Source: Thielaviopsis euricoi (Eukaryota; Ascomycota; Sordariomycetes; Microascales; Ceratocystidaceae). From it: 64,000 bases of DNA. The notes beneath the pieces are model-generated. The model did no database searches and was not told the DNA's origin. It was given only the letters and a program-made list of their open reading frames with translations. Each line of letters opens with the position of its first letter. Position 1 is the first letter of the stretch. The position numbers and the translations under genes were made by a program. The stretch is from the NCBI GenBank assembly GCA_001599615.1, contig BCHJ01000004.1:934375-998374 (forward strand), given 5' to 3'. Shown here piece after piece: positions 46,350 to 59,800 of this stretch.

Positions 46350-49300
46350 ATGGTCTTATCCAAATTTGGGAGCCTTAGATCTCGCTCCAGACCAACATCC
46401 GTGCTTGGCTCGCCGTTTCGAGACGACACTATTGTAGCGTTCCGGTACGAAAATACAGTTGCAGCCGAACCGCCGATTCCTGTTGGCCCATCTTCCAAGA
46501 CCTTTTCTTCTTCTTCTGTTCCCTCGCCCGCTTTACCAGAGACTGAGTCTGTGTCTGTGTCTACTACTACTGCTCTTTCTGCTGATTCATCTTGCCCCCC
46601 TTCTTCTTCCTTTACTACCACTACTTCTCCCCCTCCTTCACTCCCCCACACACCCTCAGATCTGCCTCAGCCGCCACTACGCAAGCCCCGTCCGCTCAGT
46701 TTGCAGCCCTCGCTTGTTTCGAGTTTGGCCTCGACATCCCCTTGGCCTGCATATCCATCCCCGTCTTGCTTGTCTCCATCTTCAGCTGCGCCAGTCTCTC
46801 CAGACTCGCCCTGCATCCAGCACACTCAACCGTTGCCGCTGTCACGATCTTCTTCTGTATCCGCCTGTTATCCACCTCCAACGGGCCGCGCCGCCTCCAC
46901 ATTACGGCGTAATCCATCTCTTCTTCTCGCTGCCGCAGCCGCAGCCACACGCAATCCGCCGCCGCCACCGCCCGTGCACGACCACCCATTGTTCCGCGAT
47001 TCAGTGCCCAGCTCGCCCACATCGACCTTGGCTTTTGTCAGTGTTTCAAGTGTCCCTGGCCTATCTGCTCAGGAATTCGACCCATTCTCGTCGAGCCCTG
47101 CGTCGCGCCCCGCTGGTCTTGCTGGAATTTCCCACAGCAACAGCACCCGTTCTATTAGCACGGCTACATCTCGAATCAGCGATCATAGTGCTGTTGTCAG
47201 TGAAAGCTTGTGGCAAAGCCCTTCTTCCAGCATTGCCGAGACCTGCTCAACGTCCCACGAAACTGTGTGTGATCTGACTGTCAAGCAAGACACAAAGACA
47301 AGGGCTGCTGCGACTGTCCACAGAGCACCGTCCAGAAAACGCGCTGCTTCAAAGACTTTCGTTCCCACTTTTGTTCCAGCATCATCATCATCTTCTTCTT
47401 CTTCTTCTTCCTCCGATTCTTCTTCTCCATCCGATACATTTGTTCCAGGGTCTGCATTGTCTGAGTCCCATCCATCGTTTAATCCCGTCTCGTGGGTCTC
47501 TTCGCCTCCAGTATCTGACCACCAAAGCTGTGTTTCTGTGCCACCCAACGAGATCACCCCGATCCTACTAAGCCCATCGACGCCTTTGTTGGCGCTTGAC
47601 TCTTTTTCTTCTCCTTCGTCTTCTTCCTCTATGTTTTCATCACAGGCACACTTCGCCTCGCTCAACGCTGCCACAAACTCCATCGTGGTCGATTCGCGCT
47701 TGAGCGTCGACCTCAGCTGTTCTTCACCGTCTTCCTCTACCGGCACCCCAACGGCTTCTACCAGTATTCCATCTGCGCCCTCTTCCGCCACCTCTTCTGC
47801 TCCTGTTTTCACACGTGCAGAATACCCGGCCCCGCTCGCCAGTCACCTAATCCACCGTTCCGATCTGACCGGACCCGCTCTGTCTTTTCAGACTGCCCAC
47901 GAATCTCCAACGAGCGAGACACAGTCCAGCTATAAGACCGCGCCCGAAGCCCCGCCATCTGACGCCGAATACAAGGCTCCTGCCGAGAACCACACCAAGT
48001 CCAACAAGTCATTCAGCATTCGCACTATGTCTGGCGTCAAAAACCGCTTCCGCAGCCGGCGCCGCAGCCCAACTGAGCCAAGCTCTGCACGCGAAAAAGA
48101 CAGCCACGGCAGCAGCAGCAGAAGCAGCGCACAGGCTCTTTCGTCGCTGGCGTCGTCGGTCGGGCGCTTTTCACTGTCGGCAACGCGGCCCAGCCCAATT
48201 GCTGAAGCGTCAGATGATTCGTCTTCGTCGCCGGTGTGGTCATCGCCCGTGCCGAGTTCTTTTTTAGGGGCGTCGCGACTGTCTCTGCTCGTTGGGGGCG
48301 GTCGCGGACGATCAGGCACGGCTCCCAGCAGTAATACGTCAGCATTGATAGGCGAGAATGCTGCTGGCACCAGCAGTGACGGCGGCGGCGATGACAACGG
48401 AGGCCTGGCTTTACAGGCCAAGGATAGACGTGGTGTCAAGAAAAACAACAACACCAAGCGAAACAGCGTCCCCGGTAGCGGTCGCAGCAATGCTGGTACT
48501 GGTGCTGGTGCTGGTGCTGGTCTAGTTACCAGGCTCAGCAGGGTTAGCGAGCCGTCCTGCTGTTTGACGGGGATTTGTAGTGCTGGCAGTGGCAGTAGCG
48601 CTGGCAGTGCCACTGTAGCCGAGCCAGTGGGACTTGCTGCACATGCAGCCAGGGACGGTAGTGGCAATCACAACAAAAGCACACACATTCACGGCAACAA
48701 CAACAACAACGGTAACAGTAACAGTAACAGCAACAGCAACGGCAGTCGCGTCCGCAGTTGCACCTGCACCTGCACTTGCGCCGGCACCAACTCCCACACT
48801 AGCGCCACAGAGCGCGCCACAGAGCGCCACAGCACAGGCGAAATGAAGTGCTACGAACCGGGGCTAGTGGCTGGGCCTTGTTCCAGTGGGTCAGCCAGGG
48901 AGTCTAGGGAGCCCATCGCTGTGAAAGGCACTAATAGTGGAGCCGTCGACAGCGTGTCTACTGCTTTTGGATTGGGTTCTAGCATTGCCAATAGAACTGA
49001 AAAAGGAAATGCAAACGGAAATGGCAGTAGCTCCCCGGCCTGGGCAGGTGCCCAATCTAACTTTCAATTTCAATCCAAGCAGTACGAACAGGCGCAATCT
49101 CAATCTCATGGTTGCCCTTTATCCTCTTTGCCTCCACACCGCCAGCGCTCCCAAACGCTAGCAGAGAAGGAGCCTTCTCACCGTGCCGTATTATCGCAGC
49201 AACAACAACAGCAGTCGCCGCAACAGCGGCAACAGCAACAACAGCTTTGCTCCTTTCTCTCTTTGTCGTCTCCTTCTCCTTCTTTTTCACCTTTTGTTTC

Positions 49301-52300
49301 TCCTTCTGTCTTTGTTTCTCCAGCGGCCAATCAGTGTCCCCACCACAATCATAATCACAATCCCAATCACTCCCACCACAATCACGCCCACCATCATTCT
49401 CACACTTCGATTTCTGCCTCTGTCCACAAGCCGCTGTCCTCATTCCCGTTCTCGTCGTCGTCCAACTCCTCATCGCTCGAGGAATCCTTCTCCGCGACTC
49501 CGCAATCACTTCAATCCCGCCGATTTTCACCGCCGACTCCCTTATACCTTGGCCAATCACGTACTCCCACTGTGGTGCCTGTGCCTGCGCCTGTAACTAC
49601 TGCCACTTCTACTGCCACTGCACCTGCACCTGCAACCACTACCGCTTCCGCTAGCACTGGGCTTGCAACTGCCGCTGCCGCTAAAGCCCAACTACATTCC
49701 GCGCGAACCCTTCTAAAACAATTACCTCTTCAGCGCCCCCCATCGCATTCCACCAGCCCTGTTTCGGCTTTTGCATTTTCCTCTTCTTCCGCTTCCGCCT
49801 CCGCTTCTGCTTCGGCACCGCGTCGCCCGTTTTCATCAGCTGCCGTCTCCACTGCTATCGCCACCACACCGAAACCTACCCGCTCCACTTCTCCCGGTCG
49901 CGCGGCCGCGCATCACTTTTCGCTTCCGTCGTCGGCCAGCAAGAACCAGTTCGGTATCGATTTTAGCTCGTTAACCTTTTCGCTCGACGACTTAAATATC
50001 CCGACCGAGTTTGAGTCACGTCCGCCGCCGGATTTGCGTCTTTCGGTCGACTTCACCGATCCGTACCCGACTTCAGCTGCAACTGTCGCGCCTGCGCCTG
50101 CGACTGCGACTGCGACTGCGACTGCGCCCAAAACAAAGATAAAAGCAACTCCGGCTCTTCATATTCTGTCAACATCGACGCCGCCTGTGGCGTCGCAGTC
50201 TGTCGCCAAGTCGCACTTTTCGCTGACGGAAAGCTTGTGGCCGCGTCCGCGTAGTCAGTCGGCAACCGTCGAAGACTACCCAAGCGATCTCGTTATTGAT
50301 ACCAAGGGAGCTACACCAAGAGCCAAACCCTTTGCAGTCCAACGGGTGGACAAAGAAAAGGACCGCAAATCACAACACGAAGCAAGTGACAAAGAAGACA
50401 AAAAGGCTCCCGTAGACGAATCAGAGGAGCCCTATTCGCCACTTACCGCCGTCCCCATCCCGTCTGAATCGCTGCTGGATGATGCTTTTCTAGACAGCTT
50501 TTCCTTTTCAAAACGTGGAAGCGTCCTGCTTGGAGGTCATCGTGTCATTTCTCGCACCATCATCGACGAATACCTCCGCTCTTTTGTCGCTTCCGATTCC
50601 GATCCCGATCACATCCCTGATACAGACGCTTCCGCTCCCGTATTGACTTCTGTGAACTCTGGCGAATCGGCTACTGCCCCTACCAGTATTTCCGGGCCCC
50701 TGAACCCCTCTCAAGCAACCTCTCTTGCCGTTGCCGATAAGTCCTCCTCGGCTTTGCTCGTGACGCCAACTGTTGAAGGCCTTCCCGTGATTTTCAAGAC
50801 CGCGGCTACCCCATCGCCGTCCCTGACATCTCTGATCGTGGCGCCCCATCCGGAAGATCCTGGATACGAAATCATCAACGCTCTGCGCAGACACCTGACC
50901 ACGCGCTCTTTATCAGCCTCCACCTTGGCTGCTGTAGTTGCTGCCTCCGACAAGGCTGCACAGGCACCAGATTCTTCCATCGACACTCAACAACGGCGTC
51001 TTAGCGACGACGCGCAGACGGTTGTTTCCAGCGCTGGTCCACGCACTGCCACTCCGTCTACTCTTGCTGCCTCGGACGACGAGCTTGACCCGGACCACCA
51101 TAAGATACAAAAAGCCACAATGCCGTCGCCCAACGATTTGCTCCACCCGGCCGTGCCCGACCTTGAGCAGGAATCCCACAAGGTGAGATCGCTCTATGAG
51201 TCTGGTGAGGCCATCTACTGGGAAGCCGGCCGGCCAAGTAGTGCCAGTACCAATGGCGCCGCTGCCGGACCCGCTTCAGTGTCTAGCGATCGGCTCGAGC
51301 CGATGCCTGAAGCTCCTGAGGAAGCCGAGAACTCCCTGTATGATGTCCCCTGCCGATTGTCTTTGTACTAAACTAACTGAATCAAGAGTAACCCCCGTAA
51401 CAAGCCATCTGGTCCCCAATCCTACATGGACAACTCCAAGATCCGCAAATTCTTCCTTGTCCCAAAGACGCGACAGCAGTCAAACCCGCCGCGAGTTTGA
51501 GCTGGCCGGTGGCCTCGAAGATTGGCAAGATGTCAACTCTGGCGATGTCGACCGCTACGGCTTCATCAACCCCAGAAGCTCCGATTCGCGCCTTCCGTCA
51601 CCCACTGAAGTCCGCCAGCAGCAGATGCAGAGTCGCAGTCGCCGCCCATTTTCCAAAAAGGATACGCTTGGAAACTCTCTGCACTCGCACAACCCCATTG
51701 GCCGCCCGCCCAGCCGCAAAGTCTCCGCACGCTCGCTCAACACTCAGGCGTCGGAAGTGTCTGCTCTTTCATGGCGCTCTACACGCTCCGTGGCGCGCCA
51801 GGCTGCCAACATGCTGCCAGCTAACCGCGAAAGGCGCTGGATGGACGACGCTGGCGACATGCTGACGCTGGCACCGGGAATTTCTGATATTTCAGATGAT
51901 GCTGATGCTGGGCGCATCACCGAGTCGCTGAAGCGCAAGGAATGGCGGCGTATCGAAAAGTGGCGTCACATGGCTACCGTTCGCTCGGTCAACCCTGGCC
52001 AGGGCAAACTGTACGAGTTTGACATGAAAGACCCCAAGCTGATTGAGCGCACGTGGAAAGGCATTCCCGACTGCTGGCGCGCCGCAGCCTGGTGGTCGTT
52101 CCTGGCCCAAAGCGCGCGCGAGACGGGCAAGAGCTCCAGCGAGGAGGCCATAATCTCGTCTTTCCATGCACTACAGAGCAAGCCGTGTACCGACGATGTG
52201 CAGATTGATCTCGATGTGCCGCGCACTATCAGTCGCCACATTATGTTCCGTCGGCGCTACCGCGGTGGGCAGCGGCTGCTGTTCCGTGTGCTGCATGCTC

Positions 52301-53034
52301 TGGCACTGTACTTTCCTGAGGTTGGTTATGTCCAGGGCATGGCGTCGTTGGCGGCCACCCTGCTCTCTTACTTTGATGAAGAAAAAGCCTTTGTCATGAT
52401 TGTCCGACTGTGGACGCTGCGTGGCCTGGCCCGGCTGTACTCTCCCGGCTTCGAGGGCCTGATGGACTCGTTGGCTGAGCTGGAGGGCGTGTGGATTGCC
52501 GGCAAGCCCGTGGCTAAGAAGATGAAGGAGCTGTGCATCCCGCCCACGGCCTATGGTACGCGCTGGTACCTGACGCTGTTCAATCTGAGCATCCCGTTTG
52601 GCGCGCAGCTGCGTATTTGGGACGTGTTTATGCTTCTGGGCTCGCCAGCAGTCGAGGGCCGTCTGCCACCGCCACCATCGGCGCTCACGGCACTGGGCTC
52701 CTCGGCGGCACCGCGCCGCTCGGCGATCAACCTGTTGCCGGCACGGAGCAAGAGCGCGGGCCCTGCAGCCGAGAGCATGGCAGCGCGGCCGGCGACCAGC
52801 ATGGGCGCGCAGACGGCGGCACAGACACCGTCGGACGGTCTGCAGGTGCTGCATGCAGCATCGGCGGCGCTGATACAGGCGCTGGGCGAGGTGCTCATCG
52901 ACTCGGACTTTGAGAATGCCATGAAGGCGCTGACGTCGTGGATCCCGGTCAAAGACGAGGATTTGCTGATGCGTGTGACGATGGCGGAGTACAAGACTCA
53001 CTATCTGCACCGCAAGAAGAGGCGGTTGCTCTGA
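46350..53034 (+). CDS. TBC-domain Rab GTPase-activating protein with giant low-complexity N-terminus
   Basis: Exon 1 (46350-51337) and exon 2 (51387-53034) give 2211 residues. The 49-base intron has a GTATGA donor in phase 2, ends CTAACTGAATCAAG and closes the frame exactly. Residues 1-1660 are Ser/Thr/Ala/Pro-rich with Ser, Gln, Asn-Ser, His-Asn and Cys-Thr runs and no domain I recognise. Exon 2 has G-G-L-E-D-W-Q-D-V and D-V-D-R-Y-G-F-I. The TBC domain (about 1885-2200) follows, with G-I-P-D-C-W-R (Arg finger, residue 1894) and Y-V-Q-G-M (Gln finger, residue 1979). Both catalytic residues are present, so it should stimulate GTP hydrolysis by a Rab in membrane traffic. A low-complexity insert (about 2095-2150) interrupts the end of the domain. 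An extra upstream exon at 45147 is possible. The target Rab is unknown. Confidence 0.9.
47382..47430 (+). repeat. (TCT)n trimer tract encoding a poly-Ser run
   Basis: Tandem TCT/TCA triplets inside the TBC gene's first exon encode a run of more than ten serines, part of the low-complexity N-terminal region. Confidence 0.85.
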
Positions 53035-53831
53035 ACCTGGGCTATAAGTGGCCTTGTGTCGATAGACGATGTGGTCTTTTTTATTATTTTTGTTATTTGT
53101 TTTCTTTCCTTTTTTTATTTGTTGTCTTCTTCGCTTTTGCGTACCAACTATACCCCCAATTCAGCGCTCTGCTGTGTTTTCTGGCGAGCTCAGTTTCTTG
53201 TTTTTTTTTTTTTTTCATTATTATTTCTTTTTGCTTTTCTTCTGCACTCGTTCTTTGCTCTACCAATTCATCTCGTACTTTTCTTATAGTTGTCTTTTTT
53301 GCTTGTTTTTGTTTCTAGTTTCCGTCTTGTTTGCTCTTTTTTGACTTCTTTTCTTGTTTCTCGGGTTATTATTTTGATATCTGTGTTGTCTTTTGGCTCA
53401 GTAAGCTTCGTTGCTTTTCTTTTCTTTTTGTTTTTATGCTGCTTTTTACTTCATTTGATATTCCCAAAAACTCTTTTGTCAATCATTTATTCTTTTATTT
53501 TTTCCTAGTCTACCTTGATATTGGTGAACTATCAAGATTTTTGTCTGCTTTGAGGGTGCGGAAACCTCCCTGTACGCCTGAGTCTAGGCCCTTTTCTTTA
53601 TCTTCTGTCCCCTTTATCACCACTTTACCGACCTTCCATTCCTTCTTTACATTCCACTTTCATCCCTTTTTCTTTTTGGTTGCTTTTTTTATTTTGCTTT
53701 ATTTGTCTTACTTTGCGTTGTCGAACGCCTGAAGGCCATGTTAGAATACCAACCCTCAAAAAAGATAGATACCCTTCCCTATAGTCTGCTTGCTACGCTA
53801 ATATTATACATCGCATTTGTTGTTCTATACC

Positions 53832-53859
53832 TTTTTTTTTTTTTTTTTTTTTTTTTTTT
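53832..53859. repeat. Uninterrupted T28 tract
   Basis: Twenty-eight consecutive T bases, the same length as the tract at 43612-43639, lie in the 3' flank of the TBC gene. Confidence 0.9.
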
Positions 53860-56800
53860 CAGACTTTTGCTTTCTGAAATAATAGTAATAAAATAAAACC
53901 GTTTTTTTTTTAATCCTAAAGCCTACTTAGCTTCGGACTTAAACGGTGGAATCGCTCAAGTTTTTTTGGGCTAGAATCTTTCAACGACAAGCACTTGCAC
54001 AAGAGAAAAAAAAAAGAAAAAAAGAAGAGAAACGGTCTCGTGTTTGTGGAACTTCAACCCATGTTCCTTGCACATTAATCCTGGACCCATGAAAGTAGGA
54101 TGGCATGGCATTGGCATGGCATGTCTATAGGCAAGTTTTTTTTTTCTTTATTCGTTTTTTTTTTTTTTCTTTTTTCTTGTTCTTCCGTCGGAGAGAGAGA
54201 AAGAGGGGCAGAGAAAAGACGAGAACAATGGAAGAAAGAGCAAGAGAAACAGATGAGAACATAAATACGAACAACAATAAACTCCATCAATATTATCGAA
54301 CGAGACTGAGGGGAGCACGAAAACAGGAAGAAACGAAAAGAAAAAAAAAGCCTTCCTTCATCGCCTTGTCAACTCACTCTAGGCGCGAACAGCAGACCAA
54401 AACCAGGCCTGTCTCTTCCTTGCTCACTTTTTTTCTCTTGTTACTGCTACGACCTGCCGTTGCATTGTTGGACTTGAGTTCCATTCCTTATTCCTATTTC
54501 TCATTATTATCGTTATTCTTTTTTTCTTTCATGCTCTCTCGTTGAGATTCTGCCCTTGCTAAGTTGATTTATCTTTTTCCCTCAAGTGTTGGCTCCTTTT
54601 TTTTCTTTTATTTTTTTTCCTGATTTTTTTCTGCTTCTCACCCTCTCGAGAGTCGCTGTAACCCCCCTCACTGCCACTCTGAGTTGTCTTCTCATTTACG
54701 GGACTGGGCAGAATGCTATTAAATCTGCTCACTCGATCTGTAGTTGCATTTTCCAATTTCTGGTAGTGTAAATTCCAGCATCACCGAGGCAAGCAACTCT
54801 CAGAATTGAAAATCAACCGTCCTCCTCCCCAATAAAGCCGTAATACGTCAAGAGAGGAGTCGAAACAATAAGGCGTAGTAACGAGAAAAACACCTCTTCA
54901 TGTCACACATCCATTCTTCGTCATTGTCATTCATTCATATTCTCTCTTCTCTCCGTAGTCCTTTGTTGCTCGGAGTAGTTCCTGCTTAATTCAATTCACA
55001 GGTTCTGTACACATCACTGCTGGTGTATATCTCGACTATTGGTACATAGCCTAACAATATAGCCTGTCCTAACCTGTTGTCTATTCACCGCTGGATCTCG
55101 CCTTTCTGATGCTACTTTTATTTGCTTCCCCTATCCACTGATCTCGCCTGCCATATTCCTTATTGCATTGTTCTTCCCAGTAGGCAAACACTGACTTGCC
55201 TCTCTACTCTCAGTGAAAATGTCTCAGGTGAGGCTCTACATGTGCTCTCGTCATCCAGGGTCACTTCCATGCACCCTCACCGCGACAAGTATCCAGCAAT
55301 CGGTCTGCTTTGTCTAGCCGTCTTCCTTTTCATTGCATTACATTACATAGTCTTGCTCTGCATACATACCAACTTAGCGAGTGGCCCAGAACTTGACCGG
55401 CTAGCATATCAAGCTTCCTTCTTCAATGCGAGGTGGGCTAAGGTAGTATCAAATTATATTGACTATCTTCCTTCTAGCTGCAACCCCCGATATCTTCCGG
55501 AGAAATCCCAGTACCATGGAATCTGACTCTACCCCAAAGTCGCCTGTATTCGAGGCTGGAAGCTGGATAGCATCTATGACTATCTAAGCAGAGTGTTTCA
55601 ATGTTTCAATCTTAGTTGTAACAACACAATTGAAGCAGCCAGTTTGACCGCTCCATAAGTCTGTCTCTTCTTCTTCTCACTTTGCTTTACTCCATACCCA
55701 TTCCCCTCCCAAAGAGAAATCACGCTGTATTTCCTCCTTGTTTATTATGCATGGCTCCTGGCCTACGATCGCTGTCCCCAGGAGCAGCACCTTGCTTTCT
55801 GCCAGTTTATCCACAAACGTACCAAACATAACCTCCTTTTTTTCCTGGGCTGTCGCGGCACTTGGCTGTTTGTCCTCCCGCGGAAGCATGGAATGCACAT
55901 ACTCATGTATGCACGTACATGAGCTTGCGGCATGAGTATGGGTGATTGGATGTCTACAAATGACCAGATACAGGAATACAAGCACATTATGGACTCGTGC
56001 AGATATCACTGGGGAAGTAAATAGCACTGACAAGCCTTTTTCTTCCCGTGTAGGAAATCTTCTTGTCAGGGTCTGCTCGTAGTCTTCTCTTCCTAGCCAT
56101 GCTATTTACATGGTTATTACTTTCTGAGACCCGATTGAGAGAAAAAAGGGATTGAAAATGATGCTGCTCGGAGGGTGGGCACTGTGTATCAATTTGACGG
56201 GTAATTCGACTCCCACTATCCGGGCTCTTCTTGCCCGACAGACCGCAAACACTACAATGACGAAGAGACAAAACGATGGAAGTTCACAGTCAGGGTAACC
56301 AGTAAGGCCTAATTTTACATGACTCAAAATTACCCCCTCTTCAAGAACAGGAAACAAAAAGCCGAAAGTGGCTTGTCCCTCTGGGGTCAATAGGAAGATG
56401 CGCCGCGCATTTTGGAGTCGCCTTTTTGTGTACCATCTCAGTAAATCAAGGCGCATTAAACGGTATCTCTAATGGTAAGTTTCTATTGCTATGTGGCAAT
56501 AAAAGAGACTCACAAAAAGTCCTCGCCTTATTTTATATGCATTTTTCCTTTTTCTTCATTGTAAGACAGTTACTCAAAGCAGCTGAGATGAAGTTCCCAT
56601 TGCATAACACGGGAGAGGGAAAGAACGCAGTGGCTTGTGCCACCTGTGACTACTATTTGCGTGTGATATGGTCTGATTATGGGCCATGTGATTCGTAGTG
56701 TAAGCGGCAGTTACTACTACTTTCCGAGTGATAACGATAGTCACACTTAATTTTAACCCTTACATACCAGACATAGCAGGGCTTGTGTACTGCATAAATG

Positions 56801-59800
56801 ACGAATCTGAGTATACCTGCGATTCCGAGTGACTGGAAGGTTATGGTCTGTCATCATGCGTGCAGACTCAAAGACAACATATTAGAAACCAAGGGACCTG
56901 AAGATTCGGCTGCGTAACGATCCCAGACAGTCTAGCTTAGTGTGGTATATAGTACGGCCACATATGATATTGGCGTCTTCATTGTCAATGCGACGCTCAT
57001 TGTCTTTCCATATTGTCTTTGCCGTACGATATTCTTCTCTACTTCATCCAACTATGTCGGCCTGTCTCTAGTATCTTACTTGGTCGTCATTCTCTCAGCA
57101 ATAATACGGAGTGAATCAGCCCAGCGCAAGAACAGCTTGTCTGACCGTCTTATATGTCCTTCTGTTTCATACAGAGCTCTACATCGTCCAGTGATAGTCG
57201 TATTGCCGCGATGGACATGAGTTACTATGCGGGGCTACGTGTACGTACTCGAGACCGGCAGTACGAGTACCAGTAATGGTATGATGATATCAGAGACAGA
57301 CACCTGGCAATCCGGGCCTAGAAACGTAGAAAAAAGAAAAGAAAGCGGGATGAGGCTTTCTCAGTAGAGTAACCCAGTAAAATCATCACATGTGTTTCTG
57401 CCTGACAAATTGTTTTCTTTTTCGTAGACATCCCCTTCCGTAGACCATGCTATAAAACCCTGATTTGTAACTCTTGCATGTTGATCTGCACAGGATAGAT
57501 ACAGCCTGATGCTTGCCGTGCTGTCTTGAGGGTGCATTTCGTGAGTATTGTATTTAGCCATTTACAGTACACTTAATCACAGCCTCAACTGCAAACGGCC
57601 CCACGAGCACACCCTCAATCAATCAGCTACACTCCGTAATTGACGCAGGCTCCGTATCTACACCCAATCAGCTACTGCTTGTATTTGTACAACTCAAGCC
57701 TGTATATAGTCTCTACTATGATTCAATTGTGAGAAGGGGACAGACAAAACATATGTCAGAACACCATGTCAGTTGGTCGGCAGGTGTGGCATAAAAGAGG
57801 CGTGCATTAGAGACATCAACAAACGAGAACTAAAGTACCAAATGTTGATAATGCACTCGAAAGACAAACTCAGTATCATTATTACAGAGGAATGCAGCGC
57901 CGGGAAAGCGCATATATAGCATTGGACTCCTGTTTTGGTTTAAGACTTAGCTTTAGCTATAGCTCTGACTCTCCTGCTGTCTCAGCTACTTGTCGCGTCA
58001 TGTCTTGCACTGCGCGTCATGAGTTCCTTAAAGTAGCAAAATCACAAACCAAAGAAGATTGTTATGCCGAGTGAGCCAGTAACTCGAAGGATATCCCATT
58101 GAAATACAGTTCAAAACCATACTTGCCTTCATTTCCTGTAGTCAAGTGTCCTGTTTTCTACTTTATATTCACAAACTCCTGGGCACCCTTACAGTCAGGC
58201 CACCATTGACGGATACTCCGCATAACCTATAGTTGTATCCATAGCAGAACTCTAGGGTAGGACGACTATCTGTTCCATTTCCCTTATATGGTTTATCTAC
58301 TGTAGTCATCATAATCCACGATAGTAGCAATAATGACGACAACATTACATGTCTATGGTGAATACAGAATTGGCTACAAATCTATGCCTGTCCCTATGTC
58401 ACGAAAAACCGCGAAGCCCCTTACAACAAAAGACTCACTGTAGTTAGCAGCAAACTTTGCTGTACAGAATTCGCAACCTCAACACAACAAAAACAAGGAG
58501 TTGACAACCTAAAACTCAACAGCCGATCTGCAACTCGCCGTTCTGGGTTCTTGTTTGTTTTAGGCTTTGGACAAGGAAGTGCAAGGCCGGGACTGCAGGA
58601 TGAGAGAGAATGTCTTTGTTTTCATTCGTCTTTGTCGTAACATCAGGAGCCTTTGACTTAACCGGTATTACGAATGTGACATTTCTTTGCAGATCGATGG
58701 ATAAAGTACGAAGAAAGAAAGCAGGAGAAAGGGCCCTTCCTTCAGACAAGTTTGCCTCAATGCAATTTTGGGCGAGCCACCGTACGTTTACACATTTTTT
58801 ATTCATGCTTCCGGAACTCCCCGCCGTATGAGTCTCTAGGGGCCTAGGTCAAGGCAAGGGTCCAGAGGCGCAGACGGAGTGTTTATTGTGGCAGGAAAAG
58901 CTTAACGGAAGAGATGATACCTAGTTCCCTTGCTCTTGGCTTCATGTCCTAGATTCCAGACTTGGTCAGCTGGCCAGCTCAAGTTAAGAAGGCAAGACAG
59001 GGGGGAAACAAATCATGTCAAGTGGAGTGAATGTATGGTAACACCGGTAAGAAAAGGACTATTACTTGCCTGTCTTCTTCAAGTCGTGTCCCTTTCTAAT
59101 GAGTGGTTCGAACTACTGTCAACCAAACTCTACGTCCCAAACGTTCACGCGAAAGAGAAGTACTGAAAACAACAAAGAATGCAGCAGGGTTTAACAAGGA
59201 CACGACTTAATCAAGCGTGTAGAACATGCTATGTAGTACTTAACATAGAGGACATTCTCTTGGAGTTATTGGGGCAAATCGCTGTAATCTTAGAATCAGT
59301 ATTCCCCAGGTCTGTTTACTCTCTCTCGTATTAACCTCGACAAAAATAACAAGGTCGGGAATAACACCAGTTGAGGTAACATCCAATCGCTTTCATGGGG
59401 GTCAGTCCTGTTGTCATCAGTGGTAGCTGAACTAGACTAAAAAAGAACAACAGTATCTGTCTATGTTAAGCGTACTTACTATACGTCCACAGTTATCTTA
59501 CCTGGGGTGACGTCAATGTTAATCGATAGTTAACCACTGTTTTCCAGGCTATAACGAAAGCAGAAGTCGGCTTATGCCTGCCGTCATCTATACAACCTAT
59601 TGTATTATATGTTATCTTCAGCGGCTGAGAGAATAACAAAGTACGGGCTATGAAAAGCTTCTAATTCCTGCCAACCCTCCTTTTCTGTTTTCGTTTCTTT
59701 TTCCAATGCCTCGATAGTCTTTCGGATTGTCTTCTTTCTTCCTTTTCTGGTCAATTTTGATGGTTCTACGTTCGGCCGCTTGCCAAATACAACCGCGTCC

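Noticed and set aside
51183..51386. Alternative 204-base intron in the TBC gene using the GTGAGA donor at 51183
   Set aside because: With the acceptor at 51386 it enters a frame that stops near 51500; the 51338 donor gives a continuous TBC frame.
51196..53034. A separate TBC gene beginning at an internal ATG near 51196
   Set aside because: A 49-base intron at 51338-51386 with a good branch site joins exon 1 and exon 2 exactly in frame, so a single gene is the simpler reading.
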